64,000 bases of DNA. Origin: QHXW01 sp035280425. GTDB lineage: Bacteria > Acidobacteriota > Terriglobia > Bryobacterales > Bryobacteraceae. Below the pieces are notes generated by a model that ran no database searches, had not been told where the DNA came from, and saw only the letters and a list, made by a program, of their open reading frames with translations. A program made the position numbers and the translations under genes. The stretch is from contig DATEFW010000044.1 in NCBI GenBank assembly GCA_035280425.1, forward strand, positions 1 to 64,000. Reading direction: 5' to 3'. Shown here one piece after another: positions 16,309 through 25,430 of the stretch (positions within the stretch are counted from its first letter, which is position 1; each line of letters starts with the position of its first letter).

Positions 16309-16514
16309 CGGGAGAAGTGCTCTTCCAGCCGGGTCAGGCGGTTGGCGATATCAACTACCTTGCTTAAGAGCATGTCGAAGCGAGTGTCAAACTTGGACTC
16401 CAGATGAGTCATCCGGGCGCTGACAGCGCCAAATTGGCTTACATTAACGAGGATTCCGACGAGCACGGCGAGCGTCGGAACCGCAATGGCGAGATAGAAC
16501 TGAGTGTCGCTCAT
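16305..16514 (-). CDS. Small membrane-anchored coiled-coil protein
   Basis: A 69-residue protein with one N-terminal transmembrane helix (FYLAIAVPTLAVLVGILVNV) followed by a coiled coil (MTHLESKFDTRFDMLLSKVV; IANRLTRLEEHF). Function unknown; such single-pass small proteins are frequent in this phylum. It overlaps the 3' end of galT by 4 bases, tail to tail. Confidence 0.6.
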   Translation of the reverse strand: MSDTQFYLAIAVPTLAVLVGILVNVSQFGAVSARMTHLESKFDTRFDMLLSKVVDIANRLTRLEEHFSR

Positions 16515-16544
16515 TCACCTCGATTATAACGTATGGGGTTTTAG

Positions 16545-16805
16545 TTAATGCTCTTCGTAAGGCCGGTAGCCCTTCTGGCGCATGATCTGGTGCGTGGCCT
16601 CCAGGGACTCGGGCAGCACGTAAAAGAAGGCGCCGACGCGCTCGGATCTGAAAATCAGGCCGCCGCTGTAACGGTCGGCCTCCACACCGTAATCGATGCC
16701 GGCGTCGGTCAGGATGGATTCGAGGCGCAGGGCGTCCTTAAGGCGCTTGGCGATGTACACCAGTTCAGCGCGGCCTTCTTCGAAAAACGATGCATCCCGT
16801 TTCAT
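16545..16805 (-). CDS. Small DUF2007-like protein
   Basis: An 86-residue protein from ATG 16805 (the frame is open much further only as the antisense of dprA). It reads AELVYIAKRLKDALRLESIL, TDAGIDYGVEADRYSGG, then RSERVGAFFYVLPE and a helical end. The pattern of strand, helix, 'L-x-x-AGI' and a second strand-helix unit resembles the ferredoxin-like DUF2007/putative signal-transducing family. It is divergent from dprA with a 67-bp gap. Role unknown. Confidence 0.65.
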   Translation of the reverse strand: MKRDASFFEEGRAELVYIAKRLKDALRLESILTDAGIDYGVEADRYSGGLIFRSERVGAFFYVLPESLEATHQIMRQKGYRPYEEH

Positions 16806-16872
16806 TTGGAATGAGAATCCCAGCCTTGACCGGCCACAACTCATGATAGTGCCGGGGATCGCTACGCCCAAA

Positions 16873-18048
16873 ATGCCGGTCGCAACCATCACGCGCGAAG
16901 AGGAATTGTATTGGATCGCGCTGCGGCTGGTGCCGGGGCTGGGGACGCGCAATGCGGGGAAGCTGGTCACGCGATTTCGCACGCCGCAGGCGATTTTTCG
17001 CGCGTCACGGACGGAGCTCGAAGGGGCAGGGATAAGCGGCGCGGTGGCGCAATCGATTGCGAGCGGCTGTACATTCGAGGAGGCCGTCGAGCAGCAGGAG
17101 ATGATGCAGAAAGCCGGCGCGGTTGCCGTAACGATCAGCGATCCGCAATATCCGGCGTTGCTGCGCGAGATCTTCGATCCGCCGGTAGTGCTGTTCGCTC
17201 GCGGGCGGCTGGAGTTAATGCGTTCGACGCTGTTCGGCGTCGTGGGAACCAGGAGGCCCACGCCGTACGGGTTGGCGGCGACCGAGCGGCTGGCGGGCGA
17301 TCTGGCGCGCGCGGGGTTGAGCATTGTCAGCGGGATGGCGCGGGGGATCGATACGGCGGCGCACAAGGCGGCGCTGGCGGCCGGCGGCGATACGGTGGCA
17401 GTGCTGGGCTGCGGAGTGGACGTGGTTTATCCGGTGGAGAACCGGGCGCTTTCCGCGGAGATGGCCTCCAAAGGGCTGATCATTTCAGAGTTTCCGATGG
17501 GCTCGGTGGCGTTCCCGCAGAATTTTCCGATTCGCAACCGCGTCATCAGTGGAATGAGCGTTGGGCTGCTGGTGGTGGAAGGCGCACAATACAGCGGATC
17601 ATCGATCACAGCCAGGCTGGCGCTCGATCAGGGGCGGGAGGTCTTCGCGGTGCCGGGGAACATCACGTCAAAAGTGAGCTGGGGCCCAAATCTGTTGATC
17701 AAGCAGGGAGCCAAGCTGGTGCAGGACTGGAACGACGTAGTGGTGGATCTGCCGGCGGAGGTGCGCCGGGCGCTGATTGAGAACGGAAAAAATCGCCTGT
17801 TAAAACAAGGAGTTAGCGAGGGAGATGCAACCAAAGGGCCAGATCAGGCATCTTTACTCGATAGCCAGCCTGCAATCGCCCGCAAGCTGCTCGAAAGATT
17901 GAAGGTCGACGCGAGCACGCATCTGGACGAACTGGTGGAGACCCTGGAAGATTTCACACCCTCGGAAGTGATTGCGGCGCTGTTCGAACTCGAGATCACA
18001 GGTCTGATAAAACAACTTCCAGGCAAGAACTTTGTTAAAGTGTGGTAG
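16873..18048 (+). CDS. dprA: DNA-processing protein DprA/Smf
   Basis: RecA loader for incoming single-stranded DNA during natural transformation. The 391-residue product from ATG 16873 has an N-terminal helical SAM/HhH part (RLVPGLGTRNAGKLVTRF), the Rossmann-like core with GVVGTRRPTPYG, SGMARGIDTAAHKAAL, AVLGCGVDVVYP, FPIRNRVISGMS, VVEGAQYSGSSITARLAL and REVFAVPGN, and a C-terminal winged-helix DML1-like domain. ATG 16843 is an alternative start. The gene stands 64 bp ahead of topA, a frequently seen order. Confidence 0.96.
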   Translation: MPVATITREEELYWIALRLVPGLGTRNAGKLVTRFRTPQAIFRASRTELEGAGISGAVAQSIASGCTFEEAVEQQEMMQKAGAVAVTISDPQYPALLREIFDPPVVLFARGRLELMRSTLFGVVGTRRPTPYGLAATERLAGDLARAGLSIVSGMARGIDTAAHKAALAAGGDTVAVLGCGVDVVYPVENRALSAEMASKGLIISEFPMGSVAFPQNFPIRNRVISGMSVGLLVVEGAQYSGSSITARLALDQGREVFAVPGNITSKVSWGPNLLIKQGAKLVQDWNDVVVDLPAEVRRALIENGKNRLLKQGVSEGDATKGPDQASLLDSQPAIARKLLERLKVDASTHLDELVETLEDFTPSEVIAALFELEITGLIKQLPGKNFVKVW

Positions 18049-18112
18049 CGAGCAGCGGAGTGAAGGCGTTGACGAAAGTTAACCGCCTCGCGGCTGCGAG
18101 TGTCGTGACGTT

Positions 18113-20575
18113 ATGGCAAAAGCTCTCGTAATCGTGGAATCGCCGGCGAAGGCGAAGACCATTAATAAGTATCTGGGCAAGAACTATCTCGTCAAGGCTT
18201 CGCTCGGGCACATCAAGGATCTTCCGAAAAAAGATCTGGCCGTCGACGTCGAGCATGGCTTCGAGCCGAGCTATGAAGTGATTGAAGGCAAGAAAAAGCT
18301 GATTCAGGAACTGAAGCAGGCCGCCAAGAAGGTGGAGGCTGTGTACCTGGCGGCTGACCCGGATCGCGAAGGCGAAGCCATCTGCTTCCACTTGCAGGAA
18401 GAGCTGCACGGGGGCAACGGCAAGGGCAAGAAAAAATCCGGTCCGGAGATTTTCCGGGTGATGTTCAACGAGATCACGTCTCGCGGGATTAAGAAAGCCT
18501 TCGAGCAGCCGGGGCAGGTGGATATCCACCTGGTGGAAGCGCAGCAGGCGCGGCGGGTGCTGGACCGGCTGGTGGGCTATAAGATTTCGCCGCTGCTGTG
18601 GGACAAGGTCCGGCGCGGGCTTTCGGCAGGACGCGTGCAGACGGTAGCGCTGCGGCTGATCGTGGAACGCGAGCGCGAGATTCGCGCATTCGAAAAGAAA
18701 GAATACTGGACCATCGACGTCCACCTGGGCGCGAAAAAGCCGCCGTCGTTCGACGCCCGGCTGATCAAACACGCGACAGGCGGCGCAGATCCGCAGGCTA
18801 TCGAGATTTCGAACCAGCAGGCATCCGACGCGCTGGTCGCGAGCCTCTCGGGCTCCGAATATGTGGTGAAGTCGGTCACCACGCGCGAGAAAAAGCGCAA
18901 CCCGGTCGCGCCGTTCATTACTTCCACGTTGCAGCAGGAAGCCGCGCGGAAGCTGCGCTTCAGCGTCAAGCGCACCATGATGCTGGCGCAACGGCTGTAT
19001 GAGGGCATCGAGCTGGGCAAGGAAGGGTCAGTCGGCCTCATCACTTACATGCGCACGGACTCGACGCGTGTGGCCGCCGAGGCGATCGAGGAAGCGCGGG
19101 GCTATGTTACCGAAAAATTCGGCGCGAAGTATCTGCCGGCGACGCCCAATGTCTACAAGTCCAAGAAAGAAGCGCAGGATGCGCACGAAGCCATCCGGCC
19201 GTCATCGGTGCTGCGCACGCCGGACGAGATCGAGCGGCATTTGAACGATGACGAGCTGAAGCTTTACCGGCTCATCTGGATGCGGTTCGTGGCGTCGCAG
19301 ATGATGCCGGCGGTTTTTGATCAGACGACGATCGACATTTCGGCTAAAGGTTCGAATGGAATCGATTACACATTCCGTGCGACCGGCTCGGTACCGAAGT
19401 TCGACGGGTTCCTCGCGATTTACGAAGAAGGCAAAGATCAGAAAGACGAAGACGACGAGGAGTTGCGCCACAAGCTGCCGCAAGTGGAAGAAGGCGAAAT
19501 CTTAAAATTCCGCGGCATCAAGCCGGAGCAGCACTTCACCGAGCCGCCGCCGCGCTACAACGAAGCCACGCTGGTGAAAAAGCTCGAAGCCGACGGTGTG
19601 GGCCGGCCGTCCACGTACGCCTCGATTCTTTCCACCATTCAGGAGCGCGAATACGTGCTGAAGGAGGGCGGGAAATTCAAACCCACCGAGCTCGGCATGG
19701 TTGTGACCGATCTGCTGCTCGAAAGTTTCAACGACATCTTCGAAGTGCAGTACACGGCGCGGATGGAAGAAGAGCTGGACGAGATCGAAGAAGGCAAGCT
19801 CGACTGGCGCGAGGCCATGGGAGAGTTCTACAAGCGCTTCGCCAAGGACATCAAGCACGCCGAGCGGCACATGACCGACATCAAGCGCATGGAGAAGCCG
19901 ACGGATCTCACGTGCGAAAAATGCGGCAAACCGCTGGTAATCAAGTGGGGCAAGCACGGCAGCTTCATCGCATGCTCCGGGTATCCGGATTGCACCTACA
20001 CGCGCGAACTGACGGTCGATCTTCCGGATGTGGACAAAGTCGATCTCACCGAGCAAGGGGACGAAGAATATTGCGAGAACTGCGGCCGCACGATGGTGCT
20101 CAAAAAAGGCCGCTTCGGCCAGTTCTACGCGTGCAGCGGATACCCCGACTGCAAGACCACGAAGCCGATCGGCGGGACGCAGAGAAAAGCCGATGTGCCG
20201 CTCGATGAAAAGTGCCCGCAATGCGGCAACGCGCTGGTGATGAAGTTCGGCCGCTACGGCGAGTTCACGGCGTGCAGCAATTATCCGAATTGCAAGTACG
20301 TCAAGCAGAAGACCATCGGGGTGAAATGTCCAGATTGCAGCGAAGGTGAGGTCGTGGAGCGGCGTTCCAAGCGCGGCAAGACGTTCTACGGCTGCAGCCG
20401 CTATCCCGATTGCAACTTCGTGGCGTGGGCAAAACCGGTGGCGGAGAAGTGTCCGGAATGCGGCAGCCCGTACATGTTGGAGAAATGGCAGAAGGCCGGC
20501 CAGACGCTGCAGTGTCCCAACCAGGAGTGCAAGTTCAAGAAAGTCATTGGTGAGCCCGAGCTCGTGAGCCGGTAA
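18113..20575 (+). CDS. topA: DNA topoisomerase I
   Basis: Type IA topoisomerase that relaxes negative supercoils, 820 residues. The TOPRIM domain starts at once (ALVIVESPAKAKTINKYLG; later AADPDREGEAICFHL). LSAGRVQTVALRLI is near residue 170 and the active-site tyrosine is in YMRTDSTR near residue 311. The C-terminal quarter (from about residue 600) carries a series of C4 zinc-ribbon modules with the C-x2-C ... CS-G/N/R-YP-x-C pattern. Its stop TAA shares its last base with the ATG of the MFS gene, so the two are probably co-translated, which is an odd partner for topA. Confidence 0.98.
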   Translation: MAKALVIVESPAKAKTINKYLGKNYLVKASLGHIKDLPKKDLAVDVEHGFEPSYEVIEGKKKLIQELKQAAKKVEAVYLAADPDREGEAICFHLQEELHGGNGKGKKKSGPEIFRVMFNEITSRGIKKAFEQPGQVDIHLVEAQQARRVLDRLVGYKISPLLWDKVRRGLSAGRVQTVALRLIVEREREIRAFEKKEYWTIDVHLGAKKPPSFDARLIKHATGGADPQAIEISNQQASDALVASLSGSEYVVKSVTTREKKRNPVAPFITSTLQQEAARKLRFSVKRTMMLAQRLYEGIELGKEGSVGLITYMRTDSTRVAAEAIEEARGYVTEKFGAKYLPATPNVYKSKKEAQDAHEAIRPSSVLRTPDEIERHLNDDELKLYRLIWMRFVASQMMPAVFDQTTIDISAKGSNGIDYTFRATGSVPKFDGFLAIYEEGKDQKDEDDEELRHKLPQVEEGEILKFRGIKPEQHFTEPPPRYNEATLVKKLEADGVGRPSTYASILSTIQEREYVLKEGGKFKPTELGMVVTDLLLESFNDIFEVQYTARMEEELDEIEEGKLDWREAMGEFYKRFAKDIKHAERHMTDIKRMEKPTDLTCEKCGKPLVIKWGKHGSFIACSGYPDCTYTRELTVDLPDVDKVDLTEQGDEEYCENCGRTMVLKKGRFGQFYACSGYPDCKTTKPIGGTQRKADVPLDEKCPQCGNALVMKFGRYGEFTACSNYPNCKYVKQKTIGVKCPDCSEGEVVERRSKRGKTFYGCSRYPDCNFVAWAKPVAEKCPECGSPYMLEKWQKAGQTLQCPNQECKFKKVIGEPELVSR

Positions 20576-21864
20576 TGGATGCCGGACGGCGGACGGTCTC
20601 CAATCTCCGCTGGTGGATCGGCGGGCTGCTGTTTGCTTCGACCATCATCAACTACATCGACCGCCAGACGCTGAACGTCCTGGCGCCCTATCTCAAAGCC
20701 GAACATCACTGGACCAACACGGATTTCGCGAGTATCGTGATCGCCTTTCGCCTGGCCTATGCGATCGTGCAATTTCTGGGCGGACGGCTGGTGGATCTGC
20801 TGGGGACGCGGCGCGGCCTGACCCTGACCGTGGCGTGGTATTCGGTGATGGCGATGCTGACGTCACTGGCACACGGCTTATGGGGCTTTCGCGTGTTCCG
20901 CTTTCTGCTGGGCGCGGGAGAAGCCGCGAACTGGCCCGGGGCGACCAAGGCGGTGTCGGAATGGTTTCCGGCCAAGGAGCGCGGGATTGCGGTGGCGCTG
21001 TTCGACAGTGGCTCGGCGATCGGCGGCGCGGTCGCTCCCTCGTTGGTGGTGTGGCTGTATCACGCGTTCGGAACGTGGCGGCCGGCATTTCTGATCACCG
21101 GCACGCTGGGCTTTCTTTGGCTCGTTGCGTGGGTTCTGACCTATCACCGGCCCGAAGACCATCCACGAATCAGCGAGAGCGAGCGGGCGATGATTCTCGC
21201 GACCCGGGCCGGCGCGGACGAAGTGCCGCAGGCCCGGCGCGTGCCGGTTTCAAAGCTGGTGCGGTACAAGCAGGCGTGGGGCTGCATTCTTCCCAAGGCG
21301 GTTCTCGATCCTTATTGGTATCTGGTGGCGGACTGGTTCGCTATTTTTCTGGTGAGCCGCGGCTTCAAACTCGAAGACACGCTGGTCGGCTTCTGGGTGC
21401 CATTCGTATGCGCCGATCTCGGCAATTTTGTAGGCGGCGGAATATCGAGCTTCTTCATTCACCGCGGCTGGACGGTTGGGGCGGCGCGGCGAGTGATTTT
21501 TCTGATTTGCGGCCCGCTGATGCTGCTGCTGATTCCTGCGATTTACACGACGCGGCTCTGGTTGCTGGTTGCGGAATTCGGTTGCGCGACCCTGGGATAT
21601 GCGGCGTGCGCGACAATTTTTTTAACATTGCCATCGGACTTGTTCGAGAGCGGATCGGTGGCGACGGTCAGCGGACTTGCGGGAATGGTGACCGGCTTTG
21701 TCACCATTGCCGCGACGTATACGATCGGCGCCGTGACGGACCGGTACTCGTTTGCGCCGATCTTAATGGGCGCCAGCGCGGCACCGGTACTTGCGGCCAT
21801 CGTGGTTTTTATTTTTGTCCAGAATACCGGAAACACCGGAAACGGCGTGGTGCTGAAAATCTAG
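20575..21864 (+). CDS. MFS transporter, anion:cation symporter (hexuronate-like) family
   Basis: A 429-residue, 12-helix permease. The N-terminus SNLRWWIGGLLFASTIINYI followed by DRQTLNVLAPYLK, and the GAGEAANWPGATKAVSEWFP block with PAKERGIAVALFDSGSAIGG, are characteristic of the ACS family that imports hexuronates, galactonate or glucarate. Substrate is inferred from the family only. ATG 20575 overlaps the topA stop by one base. It is convergent with the FG-GAP/TPR gene. Confidence 0.88.
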   Translation: MDAGRRTVSNLRWWIGGLLFASTIINYIDRQTLNVLAPYLKAEHHWTNTDFASIVIAFRLAYAIVQFLGGRLVDLLGTRRGLTLTVAWYSVMAMLTSLAHGLWGFRVFRFLLGAGEAANWPGATKAVSEWFPAKERGIAVALFDSGSAIGGAVAPSLVVWLYHAFGTWRPAFLITGTLGFLWLVAWVLTYHRPEDHPRISESERAMILATRAGADEVPQARRVPVSKLVRYKQAWGCILPKAVLDPYWYLVADWFAIFLVSRGFKLEDTLVGFWVPFVCADLGNFVGGGISSFFIHRGWTVGAARRVIFLICGPLMLLLIPAIYTTRLWLLVAEFGCATLGYAACATIFLTLPSDLFESGSVATVSGLAGMVTGFVTIAATYTIGAVTDRYSFAPILMGASAAPVLAAIVVFIFVQNTGNTGNGVVLKI

Positions 21865-21874
21865 CGCTCGGCAA

Positions 21875-24800
21875 CTACCGCCCGGCGAGTTCACCGAGCG
21901 CTCTCCGCGCCAAGGTGCTGTCGGGCTTGCGCGCCAGCAACTGCTCGAGAACATCGCGCGCCTTGGCGCGATCGCCCGTGCGGACGTAAACGCGGGCCAG
22001 GTTCAGATAGAGCAGTTCGTTATCGGGCGCGACTTCGATTCCATAGCGGAAAGCGGCCAGCGCATCGTCCACCTGGTTTGTCTCCATGTAAAGGACGCCG
22101 AGGTTGTTGATGGCGGAGGCATGGTCGCGCCTGGCGGCGATCGCCTGCTGAAAATATTTGCGCGCTTCTTCGTTGCGGTTCTGGCGCGCGAGCAGAAGGC
22201 CCATCTGGTTGGCGGCGTCGGCGTCTTGCGGGCTATTTTGGAGCGCCCGTTGAAACATTTTCTCCGCGTTTGCGTCATCGCCCAATGCCGCCTGCGCCTG
22301 CCCCGCGCCCACGAGCGCAAAGGAATCCGCGTGAATGGAGATGGCCTTTTCGAAATCGCCGAGCGCCGCGCGATAGTTTTTGACCGCCAGTTCGAGGCTG
22401 CCAAGATTATTCCAGGCGTCGGCGGAATCGGGCACCAGCAGCACGGCGCGGTCGAGGTGCGGGCGTGCCTGCTCGTAGCGTCCGGCTTCCAGATGAATGT
22501 TGCCGATGGCGAGGTGCGTTTTTCCGTTCGAAGGATCCAGCCGCACGACTTCATCGAGATAAACCAGCGCCTGTTCCGGGTATCCGGCCCAATAAAACGC
22601 AGCGCCCAGGCGGAAATAATTGCGCTGGGGTTGGGTGTAATAACGGCCGGGGAAGGGAAGAGCAAGGCGGGCACGATTGGGATCGCGCATCAGATCTAGA
22701 TCGCGACGCAAATCGGCACCCCCGGGAACGCCGGGATAAACTTTATGCGCACGGCTGCGCTCGTCAATCAAGATGACAAGCGGCAGCGTGAGAGCAGTTC
22801 GGTAATCGAACAGATAGCGGCGAAACAGTGCGTAACCGGCGGCAACGTCCGGATTCTCTTTGTCCAGATTGACGACGTGAAACCGCATCCCTGATAAGGC
22901 AGGCGGTTCGGCTAAAGTGCCGCTGACGACGCAGACAAATCCTGGACCGTTATACTGCCCGGGCAATGGAACGGGCTCGATCAGCCATGTAGGCTCGAAG
23001 CGCGGTTGGTTATCGGCAGCCGGCGGCGCAGGCTTCGCTCGGCCGGTGCGCACGAGAAACGCGCTTCGCTTGGTTTCGCTCGACCCTTCGACGATCCGGT
23101 GGCGGAAACCTGCGGCCAAGTTCTCATACTCCTGAACTTTTCCCGAGGGCCAGCGCACACGCAGTTTCTGCACGGCGCTGGAATCGCCGAGGCCGAAGTG
23201 CAGCACTTTCGTATGCTGCGAGAGATAGCCGGAGCCGGCGGCGAGCTGGCGAACCGTGCGGCCTCCCGAATATTCCACTTCCACGACCGCGCCGATGGCG
23301 TCGCGATTCGATTCGACGCCCTGAAGCTCGATCGCGATCGAGTTGCGGGCCGTGCCCCAGTCGTTACGCAACGCGCGAACCTGCGGGCCGAGCCGGCTCT
23401 TGAGCAGCAGATCGAGATTGCCGTCGCCATCGAAATCGGTTGCGGCGAAGGCGCGGCTGTCATCGGCGAAATCGATCCCGGAGACGCCCGAGAAATCGTA
23501 AAACCGCCCGCCGCGGCGCGCGTAAAGCACATTTGGCTCGCGGCCGTTCCAGCTATAGTCTTCCCGAATCCACTGATCGAGCGCATTCCAGCCGTTTTCG
23601 TAGTCCGGGGCCGCGGTTTTCGTGACGGGAGAGCGCGCCACTACCTGGCGCCAGAAAAAACTCATGACGTCGCGATCCGATGGATTGGTGAGCATGCCGC
23701 AGGCGATGTAAATTTCCGGGCGGCCGTCGTTATCGAAATCGAGGCCGTCCGACGACCATGCCCAGCGGCCCATGGCGACGCCTTCGGCGGAATCGGTTTC
23801 CTCGAACGTTCCGTCGCCGCGATGGCGATAGAGCGAGTTGCCTTTGGCATGGCGGCGGTACGCGTCCGCGAGTTCGGCGGGCTTCATTCCGGCTTCGATG
23901 ACGTGCTGGACCACACGCTCGCCTGCGGGCGACCACATATTACTCACGTAAAGGTCCGGGCGGCCATCGCCATCGTAATCGAACCAGGCCGCGCTCATGC
24001 CTGGGCCGATGTCCTCGACGCCGGCCTCGGCCGCCACGTCGCGGAAATGCCCGTGGTCGTTTTTGTAAAGATTGTTGCGGCCGAAATCGTTGGCGATGTA
24101 AAGATCGGGCCAGCCGTCGCCATCGTAATCGCACCAGGCCGGAGCGAAACTGTAGCGGTTGTTGTTCTGGTCAAGACCCGTAGCGCGGGTGACGTCTTCG
24201 AAAAATCCGCCGCCCTCTTGGGAGAGCCGGTTGCGAAAAAGAAAATTCGGCGGGCCGTTTTGCGCGTCGTGATAGGGCGAAGGATAGCGGTATTGGTCTT
24301 CGCTTTGAAAATAGATGTAGGTGCAAAGATAGAGATCGACGCGGCCGTCGCGATCGTAATCCGCCGCGGCCATGCCGGTGAAGGTGCCCTGTGGCGCGGT
24401 GGCGAAGCGGAAGGCGTCGGGCTGGTGACGAAATGTCGCGCCATCGTTCAGAAATAAAACCGGGCCGCCGATGGTGAGAACGACAAGGTCCTGGCGGCCG
24501 GAGTTGCGGAGATCGACGAACAGGGCGGCGGTAGTGTCATCGAGCACGCCGGCGTTCCAGCGCGCGGTGATGTCTTCCATGCGGCCATCGGCGCGGCGCC
24601 TGTAAAGGCGGTTGGGCAGGCCGGCCGGCTGGCACACGTAGATTTCGTCCCAACCGTCGCCATCGATGTCGCCGACGGCGATGCCATTGTTGCCGTAGAC
24701 ATCGATGCCGCAGGCGGAATCGAGACGTGCGCGCCAGTAATTGGCGCCGCGCGCGAGCTGGCGATCGAAAGATTCGACGCCGGCGAAAAGGGCACTTGTC

Positions 24801-25384
24801 ACGTCGGCGAAAAGCGGCTCTGGCGAGGCGACTACGGTTTCCGAAACCGGCGAGAATCGTGATAAACGGCCATTGGTCCATTGCTGGTCCCACAGGCCGG
24901 CGCGGTACTCGAGACGGCCGGAGGATGAGCCGGCGATTTCGTAGCGCACGCGACCGCGAGGAAGCACGTAAAAACGCGCCGCTCGGACCTCGCCGAGCGA
25001 ATCGAGCCAGCGGCCGAGGCCGCCCGAAAAATCGCGATCCGCAGGATTGAATTCCGCCTCTCGCACGCCGCTCGCGATGGCCTTGTATCCTGCGGGCATG
25101 GGCGAGGAGCCGGTAAAATCCGGCGCCAGCGGCAGAGCGCGGAGCGTGAGCAGGCGGTTCAGGTGAGCCGTGATCTCGGCAGCATACTTTTCTTCAATGA
25201 ATTCGTCGTGACCGGGCTCGAGAAACGTAAGAAGGGCGTCCCAGGGACTCGCTTTGCGAAACCGGACCGGGTAAGCACCGGGCGCAGCAAGAGGCGCAGG
25301 CGCGGCAGGGCGGGGCATCGACCAAGCCAGGCGGGCCGCTGCAGCGGCATGCAGAAAATTGCGGCGAGTTACACGCGGGCGCAT
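21875..25384 (-). CDS. Tat-exported FG-GAP/ASPIC-UnbV/TPR protein
   Basis: A very large (1169-residue) extracytoplasmic protein. TRRNFLHAAAAA at residues 7-18 is a twin-arginine type leader. Residues about 200-640 contain FG-GAP/VCBS calcium-loop repeats (DIDGDGWDEIYV, DYDRDGRVDLYL, DYDGDGWPDLYIAN, DFDNDGRPEIYI, DFDGDGNLDLLL) forming a propeller. An ASPIC/UnbV domain follows (AIGAVVEVEYSGGRTVRQL; LHFGLGDSS; LRVRWPSGKVQEY). The last third is a run of tetratricopeptide repeats (about 9). This CRTAC1-like architecture is widespread in Acidobacteriota and Planctomycetes; function is unknown, presumably binding or scaffold. Confidence 0.88.
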   Translation of the reverse strand: MRPRVTRRNFLHAAAAARLAWSMPRPAAPAPLAAPGAYPVRFRKASPWDALLTFLEPGHDEFIEEKYAAEITAHLNRLLTLRALPLAPDFTGSSPMPAGYKAIASGVREAEFNPADRDFSGGLGRWLDSLGEVRAARFYVLPRGRVRYEIAGSSSGRLEYRAGLWDQQWTNGRLSRFSPVSETVVASPEPLFADVTSALFAGVESFDRQLARGANYWRARLDSACGIDVYGNNGIAVGDIDGDGWDEIYVCQPAGLPNRLYRRRADGRMEDITARWNAGVLDDTTAALFVDLRNSGRQDLVVLTIGGPVLFLNDGATFRHQPDAFRFATAPQGTFTGMAAADYDRDGRVDLYLCTYIYFQSEDQYRYPSPYHDAQNGPPNFLFRNRLSQEGGGFFEDVTRATGLDQNNNRYSFAPAWCDYDGDGWPDLYIANDFGRNNLYKNDHGHFRDVAAEAGVEDIGPGMSAAWFDYDGDGRPDLYVSNMWSPAGERVVQHVIEAGMKPAELADAYRRHAKGNSLYRHRGDGTFEETDSAEGVAMGRWAWSSDGLDFDNDGRPEIYIACGMLTNPSDRDVMSFFWRQVVARSPVTKTAAPDYENGWNALDQWIREDYSWNGREPNVLYARRGGRFYDFSGVSGIDFADDSRAFAATDFDGDGNLDLLLKSRLGPQVRALRNDWGTARNSIAIELQGVESNRDAIGAVVEVEYSGGRTVRQLAAGSGYLSQHTKVLHFGLGDSSAVQKLRVRWPSGKVQEYENLAAGFRHRIVEGSSETKRSAFLVRTGRAKPAPPAADNQPRFEPTWLIEPVPLPGQYNGPGFVCVVSGTLAEPPALSGMRFHVVNLDKENPDVAAGYALFRRYLFDYRTALTLPLVILIDERSRAHKVYPGVPGGADLRRDLDLMRDPNRARLALPFPGRYYTQPQRNYFRLGAAFYWAGYPEQALVYLDEVVRLDPSNGKTHLAIGNIHLEAGRYEQARPHLDRAVLLVPDSADAWNNLGSLELAVKNYRAALGDFEKAISIHADSFALVGAGQAQAALGDDANAEKMFQRALQNSPQDADAANQMGLLLARQNRNEEARKYFQQAIAARRDHASAINNLGVLYMETNQVDDALAAFRYGIEVAPDNELLYLNLARVYVRTGDRAKARDVLEQLLARKPDSTLARRALGELAGR

Positions 25385-25430
25385 CCTCTGGCGTAGGATA
25401 GCACCCGCGAGATTAGCGGCTGCGCGCCGC

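Noticed and set aside
16805..17366. Long N-terminal extension of the small DUF2007-like gene
   Set aside because: The extension is antisense to dprA; the recognisable protein begins at ATG 16805.
20613..21989. 458-codon plus-strand frame over the MFS gene
   Set aside because: Frame-shifted shadow of the transporter: Gly/Arg/Ser-rich, no hydrophobic helices or known motif.
23006..24457. 483-codon plus-strand frame
   Set aside because: Antisense of the FG-GAP repeats; its repeated look mirrors the DxDGD repeats of the real gene.
24000..24680. Regularly spaced short repeats that might suggest a repeat array
   Set aside because: They are the coding of FG-GAP calcium loops at irregular intervals, without identical repeats or spacers, so not CRISPR.
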